Assembly (NCBI GenBank): GCA_002731275.1
Contig: PCBK01000066.1
Location: 1 to 59,510 of the forward strand
Direction: 5' to 3'
From: Deltaproteobacteria bacterium
Lineage (GTDB): Bacteria; Myxococcota_C; UBA6777
Length of the DNA: 59,510 nucleotides
Below, in pieces: positions 1-8,258 of this stretch (the stretch's first letter is position 1; the number at the start of each line of letters is the position of its first letter). The position numbers and the translations under genes are program-made. The notes below the pieces were generated by a model that was given only the letters and a program-made list of their open reading frames with translations, did no database searches and was not told the DNA's origin.

Positions 1-258
1 CCCTCCTCTCGAAAGGGTTGAGAGGAGGGATGTCACGAAGTGACAGGGTGGTGAGTTTGTTGAGGCGGATGATTGCAAGTGAAGACGCAAAAAACCCACA
101 GCAAGCTCGAAAGCAAAAAGGAATCCAAGGATATGGCTTGCTATATCCGCCAGAAAGTGAGGGACGAAATGGTGGAATCAGGGGAGTTTGCGGAGACACG
201 AGTGCAACATCCACCGGAGCAGAAATCTAGAATCCCCCGTATATATCGGATGAATGGT
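1..258 (+). repeat. Structured repeat family, unit 1
   Basis: Starts with a hairpin at 1-29 (stem CCCTCCTCTC / GAGAGGAGGG, loop GAAAGGGTT), followed directly by a second hairpin at 31-45 (TGTCAC-GAA-GTGACA) and the conserved string GGTGGTGAGTTTGTTGAGG. A third inverted repeat lies near 130-146 (ATATGGC / GCTATAT, one G-T wobble). The unit ends with GTGCAACATCCACCGGA and a tail reading CCGTATATATCGGATGAAT. Short ORFs across it do not match the other copies and are not counted as genes. Confidence 0.75.
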
Positions 259-441
259 CCCTCCTCTCGAAAGGATTGAGAGGAGGGAAGAGCCGGAGGC
301 TCAGGGTGGTGAGTTTGTTGAGGCGTATGTTGCAAAGCGCACGAAGCAAATCAGCCCGACGAGGGCGCTTGCTTTGGGCGCAAGTGCAACGTCCGCCGGA
401 TCAGATTTATAGCTAAACCCCGTACATATCGGTTGGTTGGT
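259..441 (+). repeat. Structured repeat family, unit 2
   Basis: Same architecture as unit 1: first hairpin at 259-287, then a second hairpin at 290-302 whose stem is GAGCC-GGA-GGCTC instead of TGTCAC/GTGACA, so both arms changed together. The middle differs from unit 1 and has its own hairpins (GCCC-GACGA-GGGC and GCGCTTG / CAAGTGC). The 3' part GTGCAACGTCCGCCGGATCA and the tail CCGTACATATCGG are conserved. Confidence 0.75.
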
Positions 442-695
442 CCCTCCTCTCGAAAGGGTTGAGAGGAGGGAAGAGCCGAAGGCTCAGGGTGGTGAGTTTG
501 TTGAGGTGGATGATTGCAAGTGAAGACGCAAAAAACCCACTGAAAGCTTGCAAGTAACCGAGCTTACCAAGGATGTCGCCTGCGACATACGCCTGAAAGT
601 GGGGGATGATATAGGATGGTCAGGGGAGTTTGCGGAGACACAAGTGCAACATCCACCGGATCAAATATCTAGAATCCCTCGCATCTACCGTGTTT
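442..695 (+). repeat. Structured repeat family, unit 3
   Basis: First hairpin at 442-470, second at 473-485 (GAGCC-GAA-GGCTC). The middle resembles unit 1 (GATTGCAAGTGAAGACGCA), but its inverted repeat is now ATGTCGC / GCGACAT in place of ATATGGC / GCTATAT, again with compensatory change. It ends with the same TCCACCGGATC block immediately before the stop codon of the minus-strand aminotransferase, so it may also supply that gene's transcript end. Confidence 0.72.
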
Positions 696-700
696 TTCAA

Positions 701-1726
701 TCAATCAAAAACGATCTCTTTGGTCCAGCCATAGGGATCTTCTTTGACGCCGAATTGGATGTCTGTGAGCGCTTTGTAGAGTTTGGTGCAGTGTGGTCCT
801 GGTTGTCCATCTGCGAGATAGGTGATGGTCTCCTGTCCCCAAGTGATGCTCTCAACTGGTGTGATGACTGCGGCTGTTCCACAAGCGCCTGTCTCGACAA
901 ACTGGAACAACTCATCGACATGGACAGGGCGTTGTTCGATGGTGTAGCCGAGGTCTTTGGCGAGTGTCCGCAAGGAGTCGTTGGTGATCGATTTGAGGAT
1001 CGACTCAGATTGTGGGGTGACATATTTGTTGTCTTTGGTGATGCCAAAGAAGTTTGCGGCCCCAAGTTCATCGATGTATGACTTGGTCGCGTCGAGGTAG
1101 AGGGCTTCACCGTATCCATTGCTGCGTGCTTTGACGGTGGCTCTCATCCCTGCGGCGTAGTTTCCACCTGCCTTGGCTGTGCCGACACCACCGGGAGCTG
1201 CGCGGACGAGTTGGTCTTCAACGATGAGCTTGGTGGGGGTGAAGCCATTTTTGAAGTAGGGGCCAACAGGTGTGGCGAGGACGAGGAAGAGATATTCATC
1301 AGCAGGGGCGACACCAATACGTGCACCTGTACCAAGCAGAAGTGGGCGGATGTAAAGTGCTGCGCCTGTGCCGTAAGGAGGGATGAAGCGACGATTGGCC
1401 TTGACGACCCGCTCGACGGCTTCGACGAAGATTTCGACGGAAGGGGCCTGCATACTCAGTTGTCGGGCTGAGTGCTGCATTCTACGCGCATTGTCCTCTA
1501 CTCGGAAGGACAATGTCCTACCATCTTGTGTCTCGTAGATCTTGAGGCCTTCAAAAGCAGCCTGTCCGTAGTGCAAACAGGACGCCGCGATATGAAGTGG
1601 CAGTTGTTCAGAGTCGGTCTCGATCCCTTGGTCCCATTCGCCATTTCTCCATGTATACCGCACATTCATATCTGTCTTTTGGTATCCAAAGGGCAGTGAT
1701 GCGTAGTCCAATTGAGCTTTATCCAT
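701..1726 (-). CDS. ilvE: Branched-chain amino acid aminotransferase
   Basis: PLP-dependent fold-IV transaminase that interconverts Leu, Ile and Val with their 2-oxo acids in the cytoplasm. The sequence shows the class-defining block GVGTAKAGGNYAAGM with the predicted Schiff-base Lys185, plus GALYIRP-like and ELGAANFFG segments. The length of 341 residues fits the BCAT type II (eukaryote-like) group. I chose the ATG at 1726 because AGGAGG lies four bases upstream; a TTG five codons earlier would put that ribosome site inside the gene. It is divergent from a MocR-type regulator with shared palindromes between them, so it is a likely regulatory target. The stop lies next to the repeat array. 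Confidence 0.93.
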   Translation of the reverse strand: MDKAQLDYASLPFGYQKTDMNVRYTWRNGEWDQGIETDSEQLPLHIAASCLHYGQAAFEGLKIYETQDGRTLSFRVEDNARRMQHSARQLSMQAPSVEIFVEAVERVVKANRRFIPPYGTGAALYIRPLLLGTGARIGVAPADEYLFLVLATPVGPYFKNGFTPTKLIVEDQLVRAAPGGVGTAKAGGNYAAGMRATVKARSNGYGEALYLDATKSYIDELGAANFFGITKDNKYVTPQSESILKSITNDSLRTLAKDLGYTIEQRPVHVDELFQFVETGACGTAAVITPVESITWGQETITYLADGQPGPHCTKLYKALTDIQFGVKEDPYGWTKEIVFD

Positions 1727-1828
1727 GGTTCCTCCTGGCAAAAGAATGTTGACGAAAGATATTCTTTTCAGACCTCTGTGTCGTTGTGAGGGGAGGAATG
1801 AAAGATGAACATCTTGACTTTTTCCTGT

Positions 1829-1844
1829 ATTGTCCTATGACAAT
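1829..1844. promoter_or_regulatory. Operator-like inverted repeat 1
   Basis: ATTGTC-CTAT-GACAAT, one of four inverted repeats built from the TGACAAT / ATTGTCA half-site in the intergenic region and 5' end of the MocR-type gene. Predicted binding site for that regulator (inference). Confidence 0.5.
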
Positions 1845-1849
1845 AAGGA

Positions 1850-1863
1850 TGACAATGTTGTCA
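1850..1863. promoter_or_regulatory. Operator-like inverted repeat 2
   Basis: TGACAA-TG-TTGTCA, six-base arms around a 2-base spacer, starting five bases after the previous site. The close spacing suggests cooperative binding. Confidence 0.55.
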
Positions 1864-1902
1864 TTTGACTATTATAGAGCATAAAGATGAACAGTAAAGT
1901 AG

Positions 1903-1922
1903 GACAATCCATTTTCATTGTC
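1903..1922. promoter_or_regulatory. Operator-like inverted repeat 3
   Basis: GACAAT-CCATTTTC-ATTGTC, the same half-sites with an 8-base spacer, in the leader just upstream of the preferred GTG start of the MocR-type gene. Confidence 0.45.
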
Positions 1923-1940
1923 AGCTTTGGACGTGGAGAG

Positions 1941-1958
1941 GATTGTCAGGTGACAATC
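1941..1958. promoter_or_regulatory. Operator-like palindrome over the mocR-like start codon
   Basis: GATTGTCAGGTGACAATC has perfect 8-base arms with a 2-base centre. It overlaps the end of the GGAGAGG ribosome site and the GTG start at 1950, so protein or RNA structure here could block translation as well as transcription. This suggests autoregulation. Confidence 0.6.
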
Positions 1959-3425
1959 GACAAGGCGCAAAAAGAGCAACATCCTCTATATATGCAGATC
2001 GCCGATGGGGTTGTGCGGTTAATCCGGGACGGTCAACTTCCGGATGGTGCGCGTTTACCTACTGTTCGAGAACTTTCACAAGGCTTCGCTGTGACGCGTG
2101 TGACGGTCCAAAACGCGTACAATGAGTTGAAGACCAACGGCTGGGCTGACGCGACCATTGGGCGCGGGACATTTGTCACCTTTGCGCAGCCTGTCCACTC
2201 TGAGACGATAGAGATCGCGGTCAACAAAATGACCCCTGACAGGGTGATGGCCGATCTGAGCGTGATCAAAGAGAAAGAGGACATCATCTCCCTCGCGATG
2301 GGTGAACCCGATCGAGCATTGCTCCCTGCCAAGGCTTTCATGAAGACCCTTCGACAGCTCGAAGCTGACGCCAATGTGCTCTTCTCCTACGGCCCATATC
2401 AGGGGGATCCACAGCTCAGGCAGATGCTCGCGAGCTTGCTACGAGAACGTGGTGTGCGCGCATCTGCCGAGGAGTTCATCATCACAACAGGTGTCACACA
2501 AGGCCTCTCACTGAGTGTGAGCGCGCTATGTGATGTCGGCGATCGTGTGCTCGTCGAGCAACCTACATATCTTGGATTTCTCAACCTGTTGAAGACATAT
2601 CAACTCCAACCACTTGGTGTTCCAATGTTGGAAGATGGTCCTTGTGTTGAGACGATCGAGCGATTTATGCGAGAAGAGCGACCACGTGCCTATTATACAG
2701 TACCACAGTTCCATAACCCGACAGGCTCCTGTATGTCACTGGAAAAGAGAAAGAAAATACTCGCTCTCGCCAAGCAGTACGACGTGACGATCATCGAGGA
2801 CGATGTCTACGGGCAGCTTCACTATGGTGAGGGGGTGATCCAGCCTATGAAGGCGCTCGATACAGACGATATCGTCGTCTACCTGGGTTCATTCTCGAAG
2901 ATGTTATTTCCAGGCGTACGTGTCGGGTTTATGATCCCACCAACATCGTTTAAAGAACGCTTGATGTCCTTTGTGCGTGCGAGGGAGTTGTGTGGATCGC
3001 CTTTTGTACAGAGAGGACTCGCGGAGTTCATGAGGAGTGGGGCCTTGCACAAACATCTCTCCCATATTCTGCCTATATACAAGGAACGTTGTGACGCGAT
3101 GTTAGCTGCCTTAGGTGAGTCGATGCCCAAAGAGGTCGCGTGGACAAGGCCCGAAGGAGGGTATTGTTGCTGGGTCACGCTGCCTGAAGAGATCGAATTT
3201 GGTGAGCTGTATCGTGAGACTCTACGTAAGGGCGTTGCGTTTACACCGGGCGTTGTCTTCTTTCAGGAGACCTCAAGTACACGTCACCTGCGTCTGTGCT
3301 TTTGCACCCAAACCCCACAGTCCATTCACAAAGCGATCCGCATCCTTGGCGATGTCGTCCGCAGACTTTTACGCCGACCTTCCAAACAGAGCCTCCACAT
3401 GGAGCTGCAGCAACCTGTCGTGTGA
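1950..3425 (+). CDS. MocR/PdxR-type regulator: GntR HTH fused to aminotransferase domain
   Basis: An N-terminal GntR winged helix-turn-helix (about residues 10-75, LPTVRELSQGFAVTRVTVQNAY) is followed by a fold-I aminotransferase-like domain (about 100-470) with HNPTG, EDDVYG and the PLP lysine motif SFSKMLFPG (Lys317). MocR proteins use the aminotransferase domain to sense PLP or an amino compound and control a neighbouring gene. I prefer the GTG at 1950, preceded by GGAGAGG at eight bases; an in-frame ATG at 1887 has no clear ribosome site and adds 21 residues that do not look like protein. It is divergent from ilvE with four palindromes between or over the starts, so it probably controls ilvE and itself. 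The effector is unknown. Confidence 0.88.
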   Translation: MTIDKAQKEQHPLYMQIADGVVRLIRDGQLPDGARLPTVRELSQGFAVTRVTVQNAYNELKTNGWADATIGRGTFVTFAQPVHSETIEIAVNKMTPDRVMADLSVIKEKEDIISLAMGEPDRALLPAKAFMKTLRQLEADANVLFSYGPYQGDPQLRQMLASLLRERGVRASAEEFIITTGVTQGLSLSVSALCDVGDRVLVEQPTYLGFLNLLKTYQLQPLGVPMLEDGPCVETIERFMREERPRAYYTVPQFHNPTGSCMSLEKRKKILALAKQYDVTIIEDDVYGQLHYGEGVIQPMKALDTDDIVVYLGSFSKMLFPGVRVGFMIPPTSFKERLMSFVRARELCGSPFVQRGLAEFMRSGALHKHLSHILPIYKERCDAMLAALGESMPKEVAWTRPEGGYCCWVTLPEEIEFGELYRETLRKGVAFTPGVVFFQETSSTRHLRLCFCTQTPQSIHKAIRILGDVVRRLLRRPSKQSLHMELQQPVV

Positions 3426-3539
3426 TGTCGCTGTGTATCCATACAAAAATGAGGACATCCTCGCAAAAATGAATAGAATGGCTCTTAAAAAAGTCGAAGT
3501 GGGCAAAAAGCCCGTGTACCAAGAACAGGAGTTTGTTGT

Positions 3540-5414
3540 ATGAAGTTCCATCATCTTCTCAGCGGGGCTTGCCTTCGGGCGGGGTGTCGCGTTTCTCTCT
3601 TTGTGCTCACGTTGTGTGTCGGCTTGTGGGGGATTTCCTCCGTAGATGCCGCGACAAAGTGTCAGGACGCACCCAAAGGTATGGTCTGTGTGAATGGTGG
3701 CAGTGTCACCCTCGGCAGTGACAAAGGTGCACGGAACGAGCGTGCTGCACACAGTGCCAACGTCGAGACATTTTATCTCGATCGTACTGAGGTGAGCGCG
3801 AAAGAATACGCTGCCTGTATCAAAGCCGGCCATTGTTACGATTTGTACAAAGTGACGATTCCAGCTTCAGCGCGACGTGGTGCCCGAGCTGTCACACACG
3901 TTAACTGGTTTGAAGCGGCTTCCTACTGTCGTTGGCGTGGCAAGAGATTGCCTACAGAGGCTGAGTGGGAGTACGCAGCACGTGGGATCAACAAGGCCGA
4001 TTACGGATGGGGACCTGAGAAACCCACCTGTAAGCTCGCACATTATCGGGGCTGTCGTCCTCGTCGACCACAAGCCACAGACAAAGGCAACCCCGCTGGT
4101 TTTGGTTTGTTCCACATGGCAGGCAACGTCTCTGAGTGGGTACAAGATTGGTACGCGCCTTGTTATAGCGGTTGCAAAAAAGCTTGCGGTGCTGGCTGTA
4201 AAGGAGCATCTCCCAAAGGTCCATGTAAAGGCAAAACAGACTGCCCCACAAGACGTATGAAGGTCGCCAAGGGTGGTGCTTGGAATCTTCGACGTGTTGC
4301 GCTGAAAGCCTCGACACGCAAAGGCTGGCCGTTGTCCTATCGCAGCGCCTCCATTGGGTTTCGTTGTGCATCTTCAACGCCGACGCTCACGCCTCCTGGA
4401 GACAAACCACTCCAACTCAACAAACGTCCCGCGCCCAAAGCCCCTACCAAACCCCTCTCTGCCGAACAATTAAAGATCTTCAAAGGATTTCCTGTTGACG
4501 ATCTCAAGCTCAAAAAACTTTGCCCCACCAAGTATCGTTCAGGCTCCAACTGTCGCGATCCTGCGCACTACGTTAAATCCAACGAGAAGCGCCTGAAACT
4601 CTTTCGACCCTACCTGCTCAATGTCGGTGGCGGATACATCGGGATTGGTGCCGATCAAAACTACAACTTCATCGCATGGGCGCGCTCCAAGATCGTGTGG
4701 TTGATGGATTACGACATGGTGATCTATTGGATTCACAAGATGCACCGTGGCCTGATCCTCAACGCTGCCAACAACAAAGAGTACCTCGCGTTTTGGGACA
4801 AAAAGAACAAAAAGCGCGCGATCGCCATTCTGCAAAAAGTCTACGATGGTGACAAAGACAAGAAGATGATCCTTCGAGCATATCGACGTTATATTGGTGT
4901 CCTCGGGCGGTACTTCCGCATGGAGTGGAACCACAAAGACAAGGCCGCGCGTGATCACTGGTTGGTCAACGATGACAATTACCAACATATGCGAAAGCTT
5001 TATCAGCTCAACCGTATCCACGCGATCCCTGGTGATTTGCTTAAAAAGAACAGCTTGCTCGGTGCGACAAAGGCTGCTAAGAAGCTCGGTGTGACCGTTC
5101 GCGCGTTCTACTTTTCCAACGCCGAAGAGTACTGGAATTATCCCAAAACATTCCGTGAGGCGATGAAGATCGTGCCGATGGACAAACGGACTGTTGTTGT
5201 CCGGACGTTGTCTTCTCGCCGTTGGATGACCAAACGCCACAGTTATTTCCACTACAGTGTGCAGGGTGGGTTGTCGTTTAAAAAGATGTTGCAAGCACGC
5301 ATCTACAAGGGGTACTTTGGATTCCAGTACCCCAGCGTGCGACAGATGATGGAACGCCATCGGGTCAATACACCCTACGGCGGATTTACAACCATCGGGC
5401 TCCCCACACGTTAA
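3540..5414 (+). CDS. Secreted SUMF1-domain protein with C-terminal LIC_10091-like domain
   Basis: A signal peptide (about 1-38, cleavage near VDAAT) is followed by a SUMF1/FGE-sulfatase domain (about 48-285) with VSAKEYAACIKAGHC, RLPTEAEWEYAARG, GFGLFHMAGNVSEWVQD, KGGAW and IGFRCASS. The segment after GGAW lacks the catalytic Cys pair of true formylglycine-generating enzymes, so it is probably not an FGE. A proline-rich linker leads to a domain (about 310-620) with VGGGYIGIGADQNYNF followed by WLMDYD. This resembles, from memory, the LIC_10091 group with a methyltransferase-like fold (inference). An AGGAG ribosome site precedes the ATG. The extra Cys-rich loop with CYSGCKKACGAGCKG is unusual. 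Confidence 0.75.
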   Translation: MKFHHLLSGACLRAGCRVSLFVLTLCVGLWGISSVDAATKCQDAPKGMVCVNGGSVTLGSDKGARNERAAHSANVETFYLDRTEVSAKEYAACIKAGHCYDLYKVTIPASARRGARAVTHVNWFEAASYCRWRGKRLPTEAEWEYAARGINKADYGWGPEKPTCKLAHYRGCRPRRPQATDKGNPAGFGLFHMAGNVSEWVQDWYAPCYSGCKKACGAGCKGASPKGPCKGKTDCPTRRMKVAKGGAWNLRRVALKASTRKGWPLSYRSASIGFRCASSTPTLTPPGDKPLQLNKRPAPKAPTKPLSAEQLKIFKGFPVDDLKLKKLCPTKYRSGSNCRDPAHYVKSNEKRLKLFRPYLLNVGGGYIGIGADQNYNFIAWARSKIVWLMDYDMVIYWIHKMHRGLILNAANNKEYLAFWDKKNKKRAIAILQKVYDGDKDKKMILRAYRRYIGVLGRYFRMEWNHKDKAARDHWLVNDDNYQHMRKLYQLNRIHAIPGDLLKKNSLLGATKAAKKLGVTVRAFYFSNAEEYWNYPKTFREAMKIVPMDKRTVVVRTLSSRRWMTKRHSYFHYSVQGGLSFKKMLQARIYKGYFGFQYPSVRQMMERHRVNTPYGGFTTIGLPTR

Positions 5415-5496
5415 GTCTTCCTTACATGACGTCTCGATGTTGACCTTGTGAGGAAGGTATTTGGTTTCTTTGCAATGGTCTCATCGAGGACGAGAT

Positions 5497-5973
5497 ATGT
5501 GTTATTCGGTAGCTTCCGTCCAGCCTCCCCAATTGCCGTCTGTTTATCCTATCGCACAAGCCGCGTTTCCCGACTGGTCGTTTAAGGCATTCTCCGAAGA
5601 GGCGCAGCGACCGCGTTATACCATGCGTATGGCGATGCGTTGCGTGTCTGGTGAACGCGAAGTCTTAGGCTTTAGTCTGCTTTGGTCTGCGCCTGACGAG
5701 GTACATATTCTCAACATCGCGAGTGCGCCTGTCTGGAGACGCAAGGGGATCGGGCAAGTGCTGCTCGAAGACGCGCTATCTCTCGCTCGAAGAGAGGGGG
5801 CGCTGCAGATGATTTTGGAAGTAAGAGCTTCCAATACGCCCGCGATCGCGCTATATACAAAGGCTGGTTTTTTGGAGATTGGTCGACGTAAGCGCTATTA
5901 CCGGGCGCCCGTTGAAGATGCCATTGTGTTTGCGAGGGAGATCGAACATGTTGGTCAAGTGGTCGAAAGATAG
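5497..5973 (+). CDS. rimI: RimI-type GNAT N-acetyltransferase
   Basis: GNAT family acyltransferase, most like RimI, which acetylates the N-terminal amine of ribosomal protein S18. It has the acetyl-CoA binding motif V-WRRKGIGQVLL, then LEVRASNTPAIALYTKAGFLEIGRRKRYY, a RimI hallmark. I chose the ATG at 5497 (GAGGA six bases upstream; 158 residues, near family size); a TTG at 5461 is also possible. Its 3' end overlaps the next gene (a kinase) by 26 bases, indicating one transcript and probable translational coupling. The substrate remains unproved. Confidence 0.85.
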   Translation: MCYSVASVQPPQLPSVYPIAQAAFPDWSFKAFSEEAQRPRYTMRMAMRCVSGEREVLGFSLLWSAPDEVHILNIASAPVWRRKGIGQVLLEDALSLARREGALQMILEVRASNTPAIALYTKAGFLEIGRRKRYYRAPVEDAIVFAREIEHVGQVVER

Positions 5974-7015
5974 CCTGATCTTAAACACATATCGGATCGT
6001 CGACACCCTCGCTGAAGGGGGAATGGCGGAGCTGTATGTCGCCGAAAATGTCCAGCCTGCCCATGTCTCTGTCGCGGACACCTTGATGCTCCCTCAAGTG
6101 ATGGATAACCCTCATCAAATCGCTCCCGCTTCCCTCGTCGTCTTGAAGACCATTCGTTCGTTGTTCGCTTTTGATCAGGAGCTGATCCGGATGTTCCAGG
6201 ACGAGATCGCTCTGATGAAGCAGATCAAGCACCCGCATATTGTACGCTGGCTCGATGCAGGAGAACATGACGGTCGCTCTGTGCTTGTGTTGGAGTACGT
6301 TCAGGGGTACGACCTCGCGCGGTGTATGGAGAGCTTTCGTCTCGAAGGTCGCTCTCTACCGCTACATTGGCGAATACACATCATGCGCCAGATCCTCGAA
6401 GCGCTACACTTTATCCACACGATGAGCCAACCAGGTGGCCAACCTCTACAGCTCGTCCATCGCGACGTCTCTCCACCCAACATCCTCGTTGGGATTCATG
6501 GACGCGCCAAGCTCGCAGATTTTGGTATCGCGTTCCATCAGATGATGAGTCGTGAGTCCTCCGGCGAAGATATCCGTGGAAAATTCTCCTACGTTGCGCC
6601 TGAGATGTTGGCAGGTCGCAAGGTCGATCAACGTGCCGATCTCTTCTCTTGGGGTTGCGTCTTGTGGGAGTTATGTGCCAATCAGCGGCTGTTTTGGGGG
6701 GAGACTCCCGAGGAGATCCTCAAGCAGGTGAATGACAAAGAGATCCCACCTGTTCGCACATTTGATCCTGACTTCCCTGCCGCGCTCGACGACCTCCTGC
6801 AATGTGTCTTGCAACGTGAGCCGGAAAAGCGGTATACCAACGCTGCCCAGTTGCACAGCGCGCTATCACAAGCCTACCCGATGCATTCATGGCGCGCTGA
6901 TGCGAAAGAATTGCGCAACGTTTTGCAGGGATTTTCGTCTTTACAGTTGCCAGCTTTTTTTCGGGAAGTGTCACCTTCCCCTGTCTCCAACGCCACAAAG
7001 GCTACCCATGAATAA
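5948..7015 (+). CDS. Cytoplasmic Ser/Thr protein kinase (PknB-like)
   Basis: Eukaryote-like kinase of 355 residues without a membrane segment or sensor domain. Visible motifs: a loose glycine loop (LAEGGMAELYVAE), catalytic Lys67 in VVLKTI, HRDVSPPNIL with Asp173, ADFGIA with the metal-binding Asp191, and VAPEMLAG. The HRDVSPxN loop replaces the usual HRDLKPxN. I chose ATG 5948 because GAGGGAG lies just upstream; an earlier in-frame start would lie deep inside rimI. It overlaps rimI by 26 bases and the RNase D gene by 8 bases, so the three are probably co-translated. A regulatory link to RNA processing is only suggested by context. Confidence 0.88.
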   Translation: MLVKWSKDSLILNTYRIVDTLAEGGMAELYVAENVQPAHVSVADTLMLPQVMDNPHQIAPASLVVLKTIRSLFAFDQELIRMFQDEIALMKQIKHPHIVRWLDAGEHDGRSVLVLEYVQGYDLARCMESFRLEGRSLPLHWRIHIMRQILEALHFIHTMSQPGGQPLQLVHRDVSPPNILVGIHGRAKLADFGIAFHQMMSRESSGEDIRGKFSYVAPEMLAGRKVDQRADLFSWGCVLWELCANQRLFWGETPEEILKQVNDKEIPPVRTFDPDFPAALDDLLQCVLQREPEKRYTNAAQLHSALSQAYPMHSWRADAKELRNVLQGFSSLQLPAFFREVSPSPVSNATKATHE

Positions 7016-8180
7016 GCCCACCCATTGGGTTGATACACCAGATGCACTCGCGTCCATGTTTGAGCAGTTATGTCGCACGGGGATCCTCGCAGTCGATACA
7101 GAGTCGGACAGCTTCCATGCGTATCGTCCGGGGGTTTGCTTACTACAATTTGCGACGAGGCGGGACATTTTCCTTCTCGATGTGTTGGCATTTGACAAAG
7201 CGGAGCTGGCACCGCTCAAGACCATCATGGAAGATCGTAGTATCCTCAAATTGCTCCACGCTGCTGACAATGACTTGCATTACCTACAGCTCGATCTCGG
7301 GATCTTTACAAAGAATTTGTTCGACACCTTCCTTGCTGCGCGCTTTTTGGATCTACCCAAGCGCGGTCTTGGGCCACTCCTCGACGAACGCTTTGGCGTA
7401 CAAACCTCGAAGAAGTACCAGCGCCTGAATTGGCGGATGCGTCCCATCCCCGAAGGCGCACTTGTGTATGCCGCGATGGACGTGCGCTTCCTTATCGAGC
7501 TATACGAGCAACTCTCCGCTGAACTCGCAGAGGCTGGTTGGCTCGATGCTGTCGAGCAAGAGTCATTGCTGATGCTCGAAAAAAATTACACACTCAAGCC
7601 GTTCGATGAAGAGGGGTTTTGGAAAATACAGGGCGCAAAAGGCCTCTCTGGACGCAAATTGAGTGTACTCAAATCCCTTTACTTGTGGCGTCATACTCGC
7701 TGCTTGGAGACCAATATCGCGGCTGTGTTTATCCTGCCTGATCACGCTCTCCTTCGACTCGCGCAGCGAACACCACGCTCTATCAAACAAATTGAACGTT
7801 TACTCTCCATCGATCCTCGTAAGTTTCGGATGATGGGAGAGGGATTGTTACAGGCGATCCAGGATGGACTCAACACGCCACCTCCACAGCGCGTGTTAAA
7901 GCGAAGAAACAAACCATACCGTCGGCCTGTTGATAGCGAACTGTTCGATGTGCTGCGTGCGTGGCGCCTCGACACTGCACAAAAAGATGAACTTGAGCCA
8001 GGTTTGCTGGCTCCTAACTCTCTACTACAGGAACTCGCGCGCACACCACCGGCAGATATGGTTGCGCTTGCACAGATCGATGGACTGCTCAAGTGGCGTC
8101 TGTCGAGATACGGTGATGACCTACTCGATATTCTGCGAAAGTATCAAGAACAAAAAGAGATTGTCTCCGACGAAGATTGA
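7008..8180 (+). CDS. rnd: Ribonuclease D
   Basis: 3'-5' exoribonuclease that trims tRNA precursors and other small structured RNAs. The DEDDy catalytic core is seen as LAVDTESDSF (Exo I), DNDLHYLQ...LFDT (Exo II) and YAAMDVRFLIELY (Exo III). Two HRDC-like helical domains follow, around residues 205-290 and 300-385, as in full-length RNase D. The ATG at 7008 overlaps the kinase stop by eight bases; a longer frame upstream merely reads through the kinase in another frame. The weak terminator-like AAAAGCGGCTTTTTG follows the gene. Confidence 0.92.
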   Translation: MNKPTHWVDTPDALASMFEQLCRTGILAVDTESDSFHAYRPGVCLLQFATRRDIFLLDVLAFDKAELAPLKTIMEDRSILKLLHAADNDLHYLQLDLGIFTKNLFDTFLAARFLDLPKRGLGPLLDERFGVQTSKKYQRLNWRMRPIPEGALVYAAMDVRFLIELYEQLSAELAEAGWLDAVEQESLLMLEKNYTLKPFDEEGFWKIQGAKGLSGRKLSVLKSLYLWRHTRCLETNIAAVFILPDHALLRLAQRTPRSIKQIERLLSIDPRKFRMMGEGLLQAIQDGLNTPPPQRVLKRRNKPYRRPVDSELFDVLRAWRLDTAQKDELEPGLLAPNSLLQELARTPPADMVALAQIDGLLKWRLSRYGDDLLDILRKYQEQKEIVSDED

Positions 8181-8200
8181 TGTTTTCAGCAGATGTGCTC

Positions 8201-8229
8201 TTGACAAAAGCGGCTTTTTGTTTTGAAGT
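8201..8229 (+). promoter_or_regulatory. Possible sigma70-type promoter for the response regulator
   Basis: A perfect -35 box TTGACA at 8201-8206, 17 bases, then a poor -10 box TGAAGT at 8224-8229, about 30 bases upstream of the GTG start. The spacer contains the AAAAGC-GG-CTTTTT hairpin, which could instead be the end of the rnd transcript. Confidence 0.3.
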
Positions 8230-8258
8230 AAGGAAAAAGCACCCACGGAGGATAGACA

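Noticed and set aside
1-695. CRISPR array
   Set aside because: Units are 180-260 bp with internal hairpins and conserved content throughout; there are no short direct repeats with unique spacers and no cas genes.
548-1081. Plus-strand ORF across unit 3 and the end of ilvE
   Set aside because: It starts inside a repeat unit and continues antisense to a clear aminotransferase gene; composition follows the antisense strand.
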